Positions 1 to 13,752 of a DNA stretch of 64,000 bases are shown here, piece after piece (position 1 is the first letter of the stretch; every line of letters starts with the position of its first letter). The stretch is taken from positions 48,266 through 112,265 of the forward strand of contig CAUYLG010038386.1 of the NCBI GenBank assembly GCA_963573385.1, read 5' to 3'. Origin of the DNA: Cacajao melanocephalus (lineage: Eukaryota > Chordata > Mammalia > Primates > Pitheciidae). The notes beneath the pieces are model-generated. The model was not told where the DNA came from. It saw only the letters and a list, made by a program, of their open reading frames with translations, and did not search any database. The translations under genes and the position numbers were made by a program.

Positions 1-680
1 CCCGCTGCAAACCTATGACAAATGATCATTTCAACAATGTCGAGCTGCTTTTTAGTTCGCATTAAACCAGTGGGGTTAAGCCATCAATGTATAGTTCATA
101 TTTTTTGGTAGAAATTTGAAAATTATAAGCCACACCTAAGGGTATTCAATGGTCTGCTCCCTTATCTGTGTTTGAAAACCCTATTTTGTGAAAGTCCAGA
201 AATATCCTCTCATAGCCATTTAATGTTGTGGGTCCCTAAACCAGGGTGATTGATTTTGTTTGGTCTGGCAAACACAAATTATTCTATAATCATTTTAGCC
301 TGCCAGCCATGCTTACATTGACTTGTTTGTGTTTCAGAGAAGAAAATGCAGTGATTGTCATGAAAAATGGAAAGGGTTAGAGGCAAATAAAAGATTTATC
401 TGTGCTGAGGAAAAAGGCAGCTACTTTAATTTTCTACACCAAATGAGTTTCATTTGATATCAAAGAAAAGTGAATTTGAAAATAGAAGAGAGCACTTCAG
501 TTTTCAAATAAGCCAGTCCTTTAGACATCCATTATGAGTTTTGAGTCTCTGGCTTGCTCTGTGCCAAAAAAGAAAAAGAAAACACTAAATGAGATGACAG
601 TTTCTGCAGTTTTTGTCCTAAAAACGCTGCTCTTTATAATGATATCATAGAAATCCAGTAATGAGTTTCACACACACATA

Positions 681-724
<44 letters not shown>

Positions 725-2385
725 CCTTGAAAACTAACAAGTAAAATGGACATTAAATAAATATTTTAAAGAAGAAAAAAGGACAGAGGGTAAAGAAAAA
801 GGAAATAAGAAAAGAGAAAGTAGAGAAAGTAATGTCTTTCATTTAAATAGCTGATACCTATGTCATTCTATATTATGTTTCCAACATAGTATAGTAGGAA
901 ACTAGAGCTTTCTTCTGCTAGTATTCTTTTCTAGGTCTCCATTTTCTTAACTGAAAATGAGCAGGTAGGACTACTTCTTCTCTTAGAACCCCCCTGGTGT
1001 TGACCTCCTATGATTCTAAAGTAATTTCTACAACAGCAGGTATTTGATAAATGCCCTGCAGTACCAGCTAGAAGAAGATTGATAAAACCACTAGGGTACA
1101 AAGTTCCCAGGGAACTGTGCGTAGTCTGACAAGTAATAGTCATTGGAATGTTCCAACAAAAAAAAGAAAGGTGTCAAGTCAGCAATTTGGAAATACCCTT
1201 TTGGGTAAAATAAGAAACAATTACATTCTGTCAGGCATTTCTGAGTAGTTCACCTTGACAGCCTTTGCCATTTCAGCTTTGTCTCTCAAGCATACACTGC
1301 CCACATTAGCCCTAATTGTTCTTCCCTTTGGACACTCTAAGTTCCTCTGACTTGGCTGGAAAAGTTTAATTGCAAAGTGTCTTCTACTTTCACAATATTT
1401 TTCATTGTTTGACTCGTCCTCTATTTATAAATTGATAACAATAATATAGACAAATGCACAATGTTTTTATTAATGACCACTTTACACAAAAACAAAAAAA
1501 TTATAATACATGTCTACTTCTTTTGTTGCATAGTGTTGTTGAGGGTGTTTCAGGAACCAAATATGAGTACGTACCTGTGTTTCTAATGCTTATCTCTACA
1601 GGAAATTTATGTAAGTATTAGTTTCAGGATTATTATCATAATACCATGTAGGACAGTAAACACCATTTGATTTTCATTCAAGCCTATGTATACATTCAGA
1701 TTAATTCAACATCTATTAAGTACTTTAAATTATTAGGGTACTCACCAAAATTCTGGAATTTTACGGAAGGGATGTAGAGGATAACAAAATGAATGCATAG
1801 TGTTCAAGTTTTAATGATATAATATTCTATACTTAACTTCCCAAAGATAAGTCATATCCAGCATATATTTTGGGCCTTTTGGCAACCTTCTGTGGTAAGC
1901 AGTGCATGGATTTTTCTCTTTTCATAGGCATAGAAAAAAAATCTAGGTAAATCATGACTTTTCCAAGTTTCTGAAAATCTGTGGAATAACCAATATTAAA
2001 ACACTATGCTTCTTATTAAAAGCAAAAACTTCTTATACAGTAGATTAAATTTATTTGCTGCCAGGCTGGGGTTCAAGGAGACAAGCACAACACAATAGTA
2101 TTAAGGATAATAAAATACTTCATATATATGTGTCAGATAAAACATCTGATTTAATGATTCACCAAATAGTCATTGGGAAAATAATTGTCAAGCGCTATGT
2201 TAGGCATTGGGAATAAGTAATTAATAAATTATAATCTCTATCCTACAGAATCTTGTGGGTTGTTTCTATTATGAAAGGCAGAATAAACCATAAATCATAA
2301 AATAAGACAAAAATTTTGTAGTAATATTTCAAAAATAAAGTTATTTCCAGCCTTAATGAAATCACTAGTACTGGATTTGCCTTCC
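1..2385. other. AT-rich sequence without recognised gene
   Basis: I see no gene and no confidently identifiable repeat here apart from the CA/CT microsatellite near 670-717. Short stretches near 930-1015 and 2150-2290 have a faint MIR-like or other ancient-repeat look, but they are too diverged to name. Confidence 0.5.
669..717. repeat. Compound (CA)n(CT)n microsatellite
   Basis: A short CA run (about 669-681) passes into an uninterrupted CT run of roughly 18 units ending at 717. A perfect dinucleotide run of this length is likely length-polymorphic. Confidence 0.95.
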
Positions 2386-2389
2386 GTCA

Positions 2390-3560
<1,171 letters not shown>

Positions 3561-3589
3561 CTTCTGTGTGTTGTCTTTTATACTTGATA

Positions 3590-5625
3590 ATATGCTTTGA
3601 TGCATGAAAGTTTTTATTTTTCATGAGGTCCAATTTGCCTATTTTTTTTTTCTTCTGTTGCTCATGTGTTTGGCATCATATCTAGGAATTCATTGTCAAA
3701 CTCAAGATTATAAAGATTTATTCCTATGTTTTCTTGTAATGGTTTTATAATTGTAGCTTTTACATTTATGTCACTGATTTTGACTTATTTTTTGTGTATA
3801 ATATAAGGGTAGAGGCCCAACTTCATTTTGTTGCTTGTGGAAATCCAGATGCCCCAGAAATCACTGTTGAAGTGACTATTTTTTCTCCATTTAATGGACT
3901 TGGAACCCTATGTCAAGAACCAGCTAACCATAGATTTATTAGTTTAGTTTTTTAATCTTGATTCTATTCAATAGGTCATGTGTTTATTCTTATGACAGTA
4001 ACACACTGTTTTGATTACTGTAGCTTTATAGTAAGTTTTGAATCAGGAACTGTGAGTCTTTCAGCTTTATTATAATTTTTCAAGACTGTTTTGGCAATTC
4101 AGGGACATTTGCAATTCCATATGAATTTGAAGAACAGCTTTTCTAATTCTGGAAAAAATACCACTTCAATTTTGTTAGAGATTGCATTGAATCTGTGTCT
4201 TTCTTTGAAGAGCAGTGACATTTCAACAATACTTAATATACCTATTTATAAACATGATTTGCCATTTCATGTGTTTTGGTCTTCAACTTCTGTCAGCAAT
4301 GTTTTGTAGTTTTTCAGGGAATAAGATTTTCATCTACTTGGTTTATTATTTTAGATTCTATTATAAGGGGAATTGCTTTATAAATTTTCATGTCATCTGT
4401 TAACAGAGACAGCAAGCTTGACTTTCTTTTCAGGAAAGATGCCTTTTATTTATTTTTCTCATTTAATTTTTCTGACAAAAAATTTAGTACAATATTGAAT
4501 AGCGGTGGTGAAAGCAGGCCTCTTAATTTTTGTTCCTGATCTTAAATAAAAATTGTTCAGTCTTTCACTGTTGAATATGATGTTAGCTTTGAGTTTTTCA
4601 GATGTGCCCATGACCATGTTGAGGGAGTTCCCTTCTATTTTTAGTTGTTATTATGAAAGGGTGTTGAATTTCATCAAATGCCTCTTCTGTATCAATTGAG
4701 ATAATTGAATGCTCTTTCCTTGTTTATTGTCATTAGTGTTATTATATTTAGTGCTATTAATGTGATGTATTATATTAACTAGCTTCTTATGTTGGGCTAT
4801 CTTGCATCATTTATAAGTTAAATCCAGTATGATAATCATGTATATAATACTTTTAATAAGTGTTTTACTTGGTTTGCTAGCATTTTGTTGGTATGTTTTG
4901 CATATACATTCATGAGATATTGATTTGTAATTTTCCTGCCATTTCTTTTATTGATTGTGGTATTAGTATAATTCTAGCTTCATAGAATGAGTTAGAAAGT
5001 GTTTTGTCCTCTTATTTTTAAAAAGATTTTGAGAAGATTTGGTGTTAATTCTTGTTTCAGTGTATGTTAAACTTTATTAGTGAACCTGGTTCCAAAATCT
5101 CTTTCTAGAGATTTTTTAAATTACTGATTTGATTTCTTTGCTTGTTACAGGCTTGTTGAAACTTTGTTTCTTATTTCTTTCTTTCCATTTCTTCTTGAGT
5201 CAGTTTATGCAATTGATGTGTTTCTAGGAAACTGTTTCACATAAATTATCTAACTCACTGATGTCCAATTGTTTTAGTATTATCTTATAATCCTTTTTAT
5301 TTCCATAAGGTCATTAGGAATGGCTTCATTCTCATCTCTGATTTTAGTTATGTGGAACAACTCTTTCTCTCTTTCTCTCTGTTTTTTTTTTTTTTTTTTT
5401 TTTTGTCACACTAGCTAAAGGTTTATCAATTTTGTGAATCTTTTAAAAGAATGAAGTTATAGTTTTACTGATTTTCTCTATTGTTTTTCTATTCTGTATT
5501 TTATTTATCACTACTCTGTCCTTCATTCTGCTAGGTTTAGGTTTACTTTGCTCTTCTTTTTCTAGCTCCATAGAATGTAAAGTAAGTTACTGATTTGAGA
5601 TCTTTCTCATTTAGAAAATGATTCT
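3590..5625 (-). mobile_element. L1M-type LINE, antisense ORF2 fragment
   Basis: T-rich wording is the reverse complement of L1 ORF2: the reversed C-terminal and RT blocks run from 3600 through about 5100 and on towards the N-terminal part near 5570. Divergence is high, with several indels and stops in all frames, which fits a pre-primate or early-primate L1M element. A T-run at 5381-5404 lies inside it. No intact 5' or 3' end is visible. Confidence 0.85.
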
Positions 5626-5903
5626 AGTCCTAATTTAGAGAGAATTGTGACTCTAAATGCTACCATTAATTAATATATCTGCTCAATCAAAGTTTCTAAT
5701 ATAGTCAGGCATTTTATTCATTATTTGTAAATAAACCTTGAAATTTACTCAGGAAGAGTAAGTGAAGTGGCTGAACCCTCTACTTTCATTTAGTGTATTC
5801 TATACCTAGTTTTCATCCTTGGGGGATAATTTAACTGTATTATTCCAAAAATAGGAACATCTATAAAATAATCTCTAACAAGTTATTGAGGTCACTGTGC
5901 ATC
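5626..5903. other. Unclassified AT-rich spacer
   Basis: I see nothing recognisable between the antisense L1M and the LTR-like block. Confidence 0.4.
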
Positions 5904-6378
5904 TGTAATTGTGAACTGTTATACCTGAGCGAGTTAGAAGGAAAGAGCCACAAGCTCACGCTCAAAATCTCTCGGCCCTGAAGAAGGGGCTTGATTCCTT
6001 TTTATGCCCATTCTAAGGGAAAAGGGGAGGGGGAGTCTAGCTGAAGTGGAATTTTACAGAAGCAGAACAACCAAGTTAGCAGGGGGAGCTGGTAACCAGG
6101 AGGCAGGAGCGTTCCTATAATTGTTGGTTACCAAGGGGGTGTTATTCACAATAGCAGATGGGCTTGCCAAGCAGGATGCGGTTATAATGGTTACAGGTAC
6201 TGAGAACAGCGTGACCCAAACCACAACAGTTCAAAGCTCTGAGTACAGCATGACCCAGTTATGTACCTGAGGGGCTGTGGTAGGGAGAGAGAAGCTCCAG
6301 AAAGCCTGTCAGGCTTGCAGCTAAGATGGAGTCAGCCAGGCTAGCACAAGTTAGGCTAGCACAGAACCATTAAATCAT
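5904..6378 (-). mobile_element. Probable solo ERV LTR, minus strand
   Basis: This is a GC-richer block of about 470 bp with sharp compositional edges. On the minus strand it carries a TATA-like box (GCATAAAAAG, plus-strand 5999-6008) followed about 100 bp later by a TG/CA-like terminus, the layout of a retroviral U3-R-U5. It contains a short tandem motif (GCTAGCACA / GCTAGCACAG) near its minus-strand 5' end at 6341-6363. No clear polyadenylation signal was found and I could not name the family; a class I (ERV1) LTR is the best guess. Exact ends and target duplication are not resolved. Confidence 0.5.
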
Positions 6379-7550
6379 GTCAAATATATCTTTTATACCT
6401 TTGACATTCAAGATGTTTACATCTTTTCAATTTATATTTTTTCCTAATCAGCCTATTTCCTTTGTGAAAAATAGTCCAGTTAAATGCCTTGCTCCTATGG
6501 AATGTGACACTATTGACATTGTTTTTACCTTCTACTATATCAATGCTACTAAATAAAAGATAATCATGAATTTTGGAAACTGTGGTTTGTTTAATTGAAG
6601 GGACAATTATAAGATTCTGAATCTTATTTTAAAAATACAGTGGCAGCGAGTATACAATTGATAACCATTTCTGAAGTTATTTTGAATTCAACATTATTTA
6701 CTGATTATTAAAAATTTTTGTGAATTTGATATTTTATCAGATTTTAGATAAAAATGTTATTGAAGATAGAGTTTGGAAAACAGGATATAGTTTTAATTTG
6801 TGAATTTCATATTTTATCAGATTCAAAATCAATAAAGTTTCTCAAAACTCCAATGGGTTTCTTTTTGTTTGTTTTGGGAGAAGGTGCTCTTCTGTAATTA
6901 TCATGGTGAATTAAGTAACAAGAAAAAATTTTAAACTAATATTTCAGATTCCTTAGGGATATAATCACTTAAGGCCTTTTTTTCCCCTGATGGCCTAAAT
7001 TCTCCCCATAGGACGATATCCCAGATAAACCAAACTCAAAAACTATTTCTCTGAAGCAAATCAAGTAAAACCTTCTGCAGAGTTAACATTCCAAGATTAC
7101 AATTTCAAAACTGACATAATGTACAACAATACAGACTCAAACAAATCTTCTAACTCTTCCAAAAACCCTAGCCAGAAAGATGAAGGCAACTTTAGATTCT
7201 TGCTAAGAACAGACACCCTGTGTAGACTGTGGCCTGGATGCCAACGTTTCATCTAGTCTACCAATCCAAATGGACTGACGGTGGCTTCAGGTTGAGTTCA
7301 GTGAGTGACATTCTCTTTCTTGGCATCTGCATAGATGAAGAAGTGGCTATAGCTTTCATACTAGGCATTTATGAACTCTGACTCTAGTTGTTATAAGGTA
7401 GACAGGCCAATTGTAAAAGACTGCTTCACAAATGATCCAGTGATTAGCAGCCAATTCACGCAGCTGCCTTTTGTGTACCTTGACACTATACAAAGATAAT
7501 AAATTTATGCTATACTGATTTATGAACACCTTTCACTGTTCAGTTTTTCC
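6379..7550. other. Unclassified AT-rich sequence
   Basis: No gene or clear repeat. One local oddity is a 25-bp near-exact direct repeat spaced exactly 80 bp (6719-6743 and 6799-6823, one mismatch). Confidence 0.5.
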
Positions 7551-7773
7551 TGTGTTTTTTCTTTATTCATTATTATACTTTAAGTTCTGGAATACATGTG
7601 CAGAACATGCAAGTTAGTTACATAGGTATACACGTGTCATGGTGGTTTGCTGTACCCATCAACCCATCATTTACATTAGTTATTTCTCATAATGCTATCC
7701 CTCTCCTGGACTCCTACCCACCAACAGGCCCCAGTGTGTGATGTTCCCCTCCCAGTCCATGTGTTCTCATTGT

Positions 7774-10700
7774 TCAATTCTCACTCATGAGTGAGAATAT
7801 GTGGTGTTTGGTCTTCTGTTCTTGTGTCAGTTTGCTGAGAATGATGGTTTCTAGCTTCATCCATGTCCCTGCAAAGGACATGAATTCATCCTTTCTTATG
7901 GCTGCATAGTATTCTGTGGTGTATATGTGCCACATTTTCTTTATCCAGTCTATCATTGATGGGCATTTGGGTTGGTTCCAAGTCTTTGCTATTCTGAATA
8001 GTGATGCAGTCAACATATGTGTGCATGTGTCTTTATAGTAGAATGATTTATAATCCTTTGGGTATATACACAATAATGGAATTGCCGGGTCAAATGGTTT
8101 TTCTAGTTCTAGATCCTTGAGGAATTGACACACAGTCTTCCAAAATGATTGAACTAATATACACTCCCACCAATAGTGTAAAAGCATTGCTATTTTTCTA
8201 CATCCTCTCCAGCATCTGTTGTCTCCTGACTTTTTAATGATCGCCATCCTAACTGGTGTGAGATGATATCTCATTGTCATTTTGATCTACATGTCTCTAA
8301 TGACCAGTGATGATTAACTTTATTTCATGTGTTTGCTGTCAGCATAAAAATCTTCTTTTGAGAAGTGTCTGTTCATATTCTTCACCCACTTTTTGATGGG
8401 GTTGTTTTTTTCTTCTAAATTTGTTTACGTTCTTTGTAGATTCTGGATATTAGCTCTTTGTCAGATGAATAGATTGCAAAATTTTTCTCCCATTCTGTAG
8501 GTTGCCTGTTTCCTCTTATGAGAGTTTCTTTTGCTGTGCAGAAGCTCTTTAGTTTAATTAAATCCCATTTGTCAATTTTGGCCTTTGTTGCCATTGCTTT
8601 TGATGTTTTAGTCATGAAGACTTTGCCCATGCCTATGTCCTGAACGGTATTGCCTAGGTTTTCTTCCAGGCTTTTTAGTGGTTTTAAGACTTACATTTAA
8701 GTCTTTAATATATCTTGAGTTAATTTGTGTCTAAGGTGTAAGGAAGGTGTCCAATTTCAGTTTTCTGCATATGGCTAGCCAGTTTTCCCAAAACCATTTA
8801 TTAAATAGGGAATTCTTTCCCCATTGTTTCTTTTTGTTAGGTTTGTCAAAGATCAGATGGTTGTAGTTGTGTGGTGTTCTTTCCAAGGCCTCTGTTCTAT
8901 TCCATTGGTCTATATATCTATTTTGGTACCAATACCATGCTGTTTTGGCTACCATAGGCTTGCAGTAAAGTTTTAAGTCAGGTAGCGTGATATGCCTCCA
9001 GCTTTGTTCTTTTTGCTTAAGATTGTCGTGGCTATGCGGGCTCTTTTTTGGTTCCATATGAAATTTAAAGTAGTTTTTTTTTTTCTAATTCTGTGAAGAA
9101 AGTCAATGGCAGATTGATGGTGATAGTATTGAATCTATAAATTACTTTTGGCAGTATGGCCATTTTCATGGTATTGATTCTTCCTATTCATTTTTTGGTA
9201 TCTTCTCATTTCCTTGAGCAGTGGTTTGTAGTTCTCCTTAAAGAGGTCCTTCACATTCCTTGTAAGTTGTATTCCTCGGTATTTTATTCTTGTAGTAATT
9301 GTGAATGGGAGTTCACTCGTGATTTGGCTCTCTGTTTGTCTGTTATTGGTATATAGGAATGCTTGTGAGTTTTGCACAGTGATTTTGTATCCTGAGACTT
9401 TGCTGAAGTTGTTTACCAGCGTATGGAGATTTTGGCCTGAGACAATGGGGTTTTCTAAATATACAATCAAGTCATTTGCAAACAGAGACAATTTGACTTC
9501 CTCTCTTCCTATTTGAATACCCTTTATTTCTTTTTCTCGCATGATTGCCCTGGCCCAAACTTCCAATACTATGTGAATAGAGTAGTGAGAGAGGGCATCT
9601 TGTTTTGTGCCAGTTTTCAAAGGGAATGCTTCCAGCTTTTGCCCATTCAGTGTGATATTTGCTGTGGGTTTGTCATAAGCAGATCTTATTGTTTTGAAAT
9701 AATTTCATCAATACCTATTGAGTGTTTTTATCTTAAAAAGGTGTTGAATTTCATCAAAGGTCTTTTCTGCATCTATTGAGATAATCATGTGTTTTTTTCT
9801 GTTTGTTCTGTTTATGTGATGGATTGTGTTTATTGATTTGCATATTTTGAACCAGCCTTGCATCCCAGGGATGAAGCTGACTCGATACTGGTGGATAAGC
9901 TTTTAGATGTGCTGCTGGATTTGGTTTGCCAGTATTTTATTGTGGATTTTTGCATCAATGTTCATCAAGAATATTGACCCGAAATTTTCTTTTTTTGCTG
10001 TGCCTTGCCAGGTTTTGGTATCAGGATAATGCTGGCCTCATACAATAAGTTAGGGAGGCATCCCACTTTTTCTATTGTTTGGAATTTTTTAATAAGGAAT
10101 GGTCCTTGCTCCTATTTGTACCTCTGGCATAATTTGGCTTTTAATATTTCTGTTCCTGGGCCTTTTTTTTTTTTTTTTTTGGTTGGTAGGCTATTAATTA
10201 CTGCCTCAATTTCAGAGCTTGTTATTGGTCTACTTAGGAATTTGGCTTCTTCCTGGTTTAGTCTTGGGAGGATGTATATGTCCAGGAATTTATCCATTTC
10301 TTCTAGATTTTCTAGTTTATTTATGTAGAAGTGTTTATAGTATTCTCTGATGGTAATTTGTATTTCTATGTGATTAGTGGTGATACTCCCTTTATCATTT
10401 TTTATTGTGTCTATTTGATTCTTCTCTTCTTTCTACTTTATTAGTCTGGCTAGCAGTCTATTTTGTTCATCTTTTTAAAAACCAGCTCTTGGATTCAATG
10501 ATTTTTTTTGAAGGGTTTTTCGTGTCTCTGTCTCCTTCAGTTCTGCTCTGATCTTAGTTATTTCTTGTCATCTGCTAGCTTTTGAATTTGTTCACTCTTG
10601 CTTCTCTAATTTTTTTAATTGTGATGCTAGGGTGTCGACTTTAGATCTTTCCTGCTTTCTCCTGTGAGAATTTAGTGCTGTAAATTTTCCTCTAAACATT

Positions 10701-11579
10701 GCTTTAACTGTTTCCCAGAGATTCTGGTACATTGTGCCTCTGTTCTCACTGGTTTCAAAGAACTTATTTATTTTTGCCTTAATTTCATTATTTACCCAAT
10801 AGTCATTCAGGAGAAGTTGTTCAGTTTTATTGCAATTGTGCAGATTTGAGTGAATTTCTTAATCCTGAGTTCTAATTTGATTGCACTGTGGTCTGTGAGA
10901 CTGTTCATTATGATTTCCATTCTTTTGCATTTGCTGAGGAGTGTTTCACTTTCAATTAAGTGGTTAGTTATAGAATGTCACGTGGTGCTGAGAAGAATGT
11001 ATATTCTGTTCATTTGGAGTGGAGTGTTCCATAGATGTCTATTAGGTCTGCTTCATCCAGAGCTGCATTGATGTCCTGAATATTCTTGTAAATTTTCTGT
11101 TTTGTTGATCTGTCTAATATTCACAGTGGGCATAAAAGTCTACCACTATTATTGTGTGGAAGTCTAAGTCTCTTTGTAGGTTTCTAAGAAATTGCTTTAT
11201 AAATCTGGGTGCTGTTGTATCGGGTACATATATATTTAAGATAGTTAGCTCTTCTTGTTGCATTGATGTCTTTACTATTATGTAATGCCCTTCTTTGTCT
11301 TTTTGGATCTTTGTTGGTTGCAACTCTGTTGTATCAGAGACTAGGATTGCGACCCCTGGTTTTTTATTTTATTTTATTTTATTTTGCTTTCCATTTGCTT
11401 GGTAAATATTCTTCCAACCCTTTATTTTGAGCCTATGTGTGTCCTTGCACATAATATGAGTTTCACACCAATATGTCTTGACTCTTTAACCAGTTTGACA
11501 GTTTGTGTTTTTTAATTGGAGTATTTAGCCCATTTACATTTAAGGTTAATATTTTTATGTGTGAATTTGATCCTGTCAT
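7774..11579 (-). pseudogene. L1 ORF2 pseudogene (endonuclease-reverse transcriptase)
   Basis: This is the decayed ORF2 of the antisense L1PA. In living elements ORF2p nicks target DNA with an N-terminal endonuclease and copies L1 RNA by target-primed reverse transcription. The start codon is placed at 11579 because the usual ORF2 opening wording is visible there. The span of about 3.8 kb matches the expected ORF2 length, so it is nearly full length. It is broken into separate open pieces: 11323-11114 (endonuclease block), 10297-10112, 9620-9135 (reverse transcriptase), 9057-8731, 8630-8415 and 8280-7774 (C-terminal end). In the RT piece the catalytic FADD box reads FAND at residues 47-50 of that segment, so an essential aspartate is lost. 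The endonuclease GDFN-type box is also altered. No product is expected. Confidence 0.9.
11361..11387. repeat. (ATTTT)n pentanucleotide run inside L1
   Basis: A T-tract followed by about four ATTTT units, in the endonuclease region of the antisense L1PA where the consensus has only a short T-run. It looks like local expansion. Confidence 0.8.
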
Positions 11580-12982
11580 TATGATGCTAGCTGGTTATTT
11601 TGCCTATTAGTTAATACAGTTTCTTCATAGTGTTGATGGTCTTTACAATTTGGCATGTTTTTTCAGTGGCTGGTACTGGTTTTTCCTTTCCATATGTAGT
11701 GCTTCCTTCAGGAGCTCTTGTAAGGCAGGCCTGGCAGTGACAAGATCCCTCAGCATTTGCTTGTCGGTAAAGGATTTTATTTCTCCTTCATTTATGAAGC
11801 TTAGTTTGAAAATTCTTTTTTTTAAGAATGTTGAATATAGGCCCCCACTCTCTTCTGGCTTGTAGGTTTCTGTCTGTCATGAAAGGAAAACCCAGGAACT
11901 GATGACTTTACAACCAAATTCTACAAAACTTTTAAATAAGAACTAATACAAATTTTATTCAAACTATTCAAAAAAAATGAAGAGAAGACAATATTTCTAC
12001 ACTTATTGTACAAGACCAACATTATTCTGATACCAAAATAGGACTTAAGGAAAAAGAAAACTACAGGCCAATATTCTTGATGGATATAGATGCAAAAATC
12101 CTCAACAAAATAATAGCAAGCCAATCCCAAAAACATGTTAAAAAGATCAATCACCATGATCAAGTAGAGAGTAAAGGATAATTCAACATGGGTAAATCCA
12201 TAAACCTGATACATCACATTAACAGAATCAAGGATAAAAACCATGTAATCGTTTCAATAGATGCTGAAAAATTATTCAACAAAATTCAACATTTTTATGA
12301 TAAAAAGTTTCAACAAATTGAGTATGAACTGAACAGGAAAAAAAAAAGATAGCTGTTTCTCTAAGATTTGGAACAAGACAAAGATGCCCACTTTTACCAT
12401 TTTTATTCAATACACTGGATGTCCTAGCCAAGGCAATTAGGCAAGAGATAGAAATAAAGGACATCTAAACTAGAAAAGAAAAAAAATCACATTATTCTTG
12501 TTTGCAGACAAAATAATTTTACATTTAGAAAAATCTAAACAGTACACTAAAAAAGTTGTTAGACTAAAAAGAAATTCAATAAAGTTGTGGAACACAAAAT
12601 CAACATTCAAGAATCAGTAGCATTTTTGTATACCAATAGCAAACAATCTGAAAAGGAAGTTAAGAAAGCAATTTCATTTACAATAGCTACAAGAAATATA
12701 ACTAAGAATAAACTTAGCCAAAGGTGTGAAAGTTCTATAGAATGACAACTATAAAAAGATTTTTAAAAAATTGGAGAGGACACAAAAAAAGTGGAAAGGT
12801 AGTCCATGTTCATAGATTCAAATAATGTTGTTAAGATGTTTATACTACCAAATGATCTCCAAATTCAATGTAATTCCTATCAAAATTAAAATGATGTACT
12901 TCATTATAATGATGAAATAGAAAAAATAATTTCTAAGATATTTATGGAACAACAAATTTATGTTTTTATGGAACAAAAAAAC

Positions 12983-13531
12983 TATCCTTTTCCCACAGTC
13001 TTCACAACCCACAGACCAAGAGATTCCCTCGGGTGCCTACGCCACCAGGGCCCTAGGTTTCAAGTACAAAACTTGGCAGTTGTTTGGGCAGACACCAAGA
13101 TAACTGCAAGAGGTTTTTTTCATACCCTAGTGGCTCCCAAAATGCCAACGAGACAGAACCATTCACTCCCATGGAAAAGGGGCTGAAGCCAGGGAGCCAA
13201 GTCGTCTTGTTAAGCAGATCCCACCCCCACAGAGCACAGCAAGCTAAGATCCACTGTCTTGAAATTCTCACTGTCAGCACAGCAGTCTGAAGTCAATCTG
13301 GGATGCTCGACCTTGGTGTGAGGAGGGATGTACGCCATTACTGAGGCTTGAGTAGGCAATTTTCCCCTCACAGTGTAAACAAAGCCACCAGGATGTTCAA
13401 ACTAGGTGGAGCCCACCACAGCTTGGCAAAGCCGCTGAAGCCAGATTGTCTCTCTAGATTCCTCCTCTTTAGACAGGGCATCTCTGAAAGAAAGGCAGCA
13501 GTGCCAGTCAGGGGCTCATAGATTTTTATGG
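12983..13531 (+). mobile_element. Isolated L1PA 5'UTR fragment (3' truncated)
   Basis: About 550 bp of GC-rich sequence reads as the primate L1PA 5'UTR in sense orientation, including the phrases around 13041-13060, 13330-13380 and 13450-13520. It stops inside the 5'UTR, with no ORF1, ORF2, 3'UTR or poly(A). It sits inside ORF2 of the L1MA-like host. Near-identical copies of a TTTTTATGGAACAA-type sequence flank it (12963-12977 and 13523-13537), with a further copy just upstream at 12941-12957. In intact elements this segment holds the internal RNA polymerase II promoter and the antisense promoter; here it has no downstream L1 to drive. Confidence 0.88.
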
Positions 13532-13752
13532 AACAACAAAAAACCCCAAATAGACAGACAAAGCACTCCTGAGCAAAAGGAACAAAGCTGAAAACATCAC
13601 ACTACCTGACTTCAAAATGTATTACAACACCATAGTAACCAAAAGAGCATGGTACTGGCATAAAAATAGACACACAGACCAATGGAACAGAATAGGGAAC
13701 CCAGATACAAATCCACGTATCTATAGCCAACTTATGTTCAACAAAAGTGCTG

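Larger units (their letters stand above)
7555..11877 (-). mobile_element. L1PA-type LINE, minus strand, truncated in ORF1
   Basis: Read on the minus strand this is a primate-specific L1. The 3'UTR end lies at about 7555-7770, ORF2 from 11579 down to 7774, and a piece of ORF1 at about 11640-11877, where it is truncated. The 3'UTR wording and moderate divergence suggest a middle-aged L1PA subfamily (roughly L1PA7-L1PA13; inference). A pentanucleotide (ATTTT)n expansion sits in the endonuclease region at 11361-11387. The 5' edge abuts an oppositely oriented L1 fragment almost without spacer. Confidence 0.95.

Noticed and set aside
930..1143. Possible MIR and a 70-codon minus-strand ORF
   Set aside because: Only a short phrase resembles the MIR 3' part; not enough collinear text, and the ORF has no motif.
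6179..6260. Short internal direct repeat around GTACTGAGAACAGCGTGACCC and GAGTACAGCATGACCC
   Set aside because: Part of the LTR-like block; short and diverged, so not listed as a separate repeat.
12944..13290. Overlapping ORFs in the GC-rich patch
   Set aside because: The patch is an L1PA 5'UTR fragment; the ORFs do not correspond to any L1 protein.
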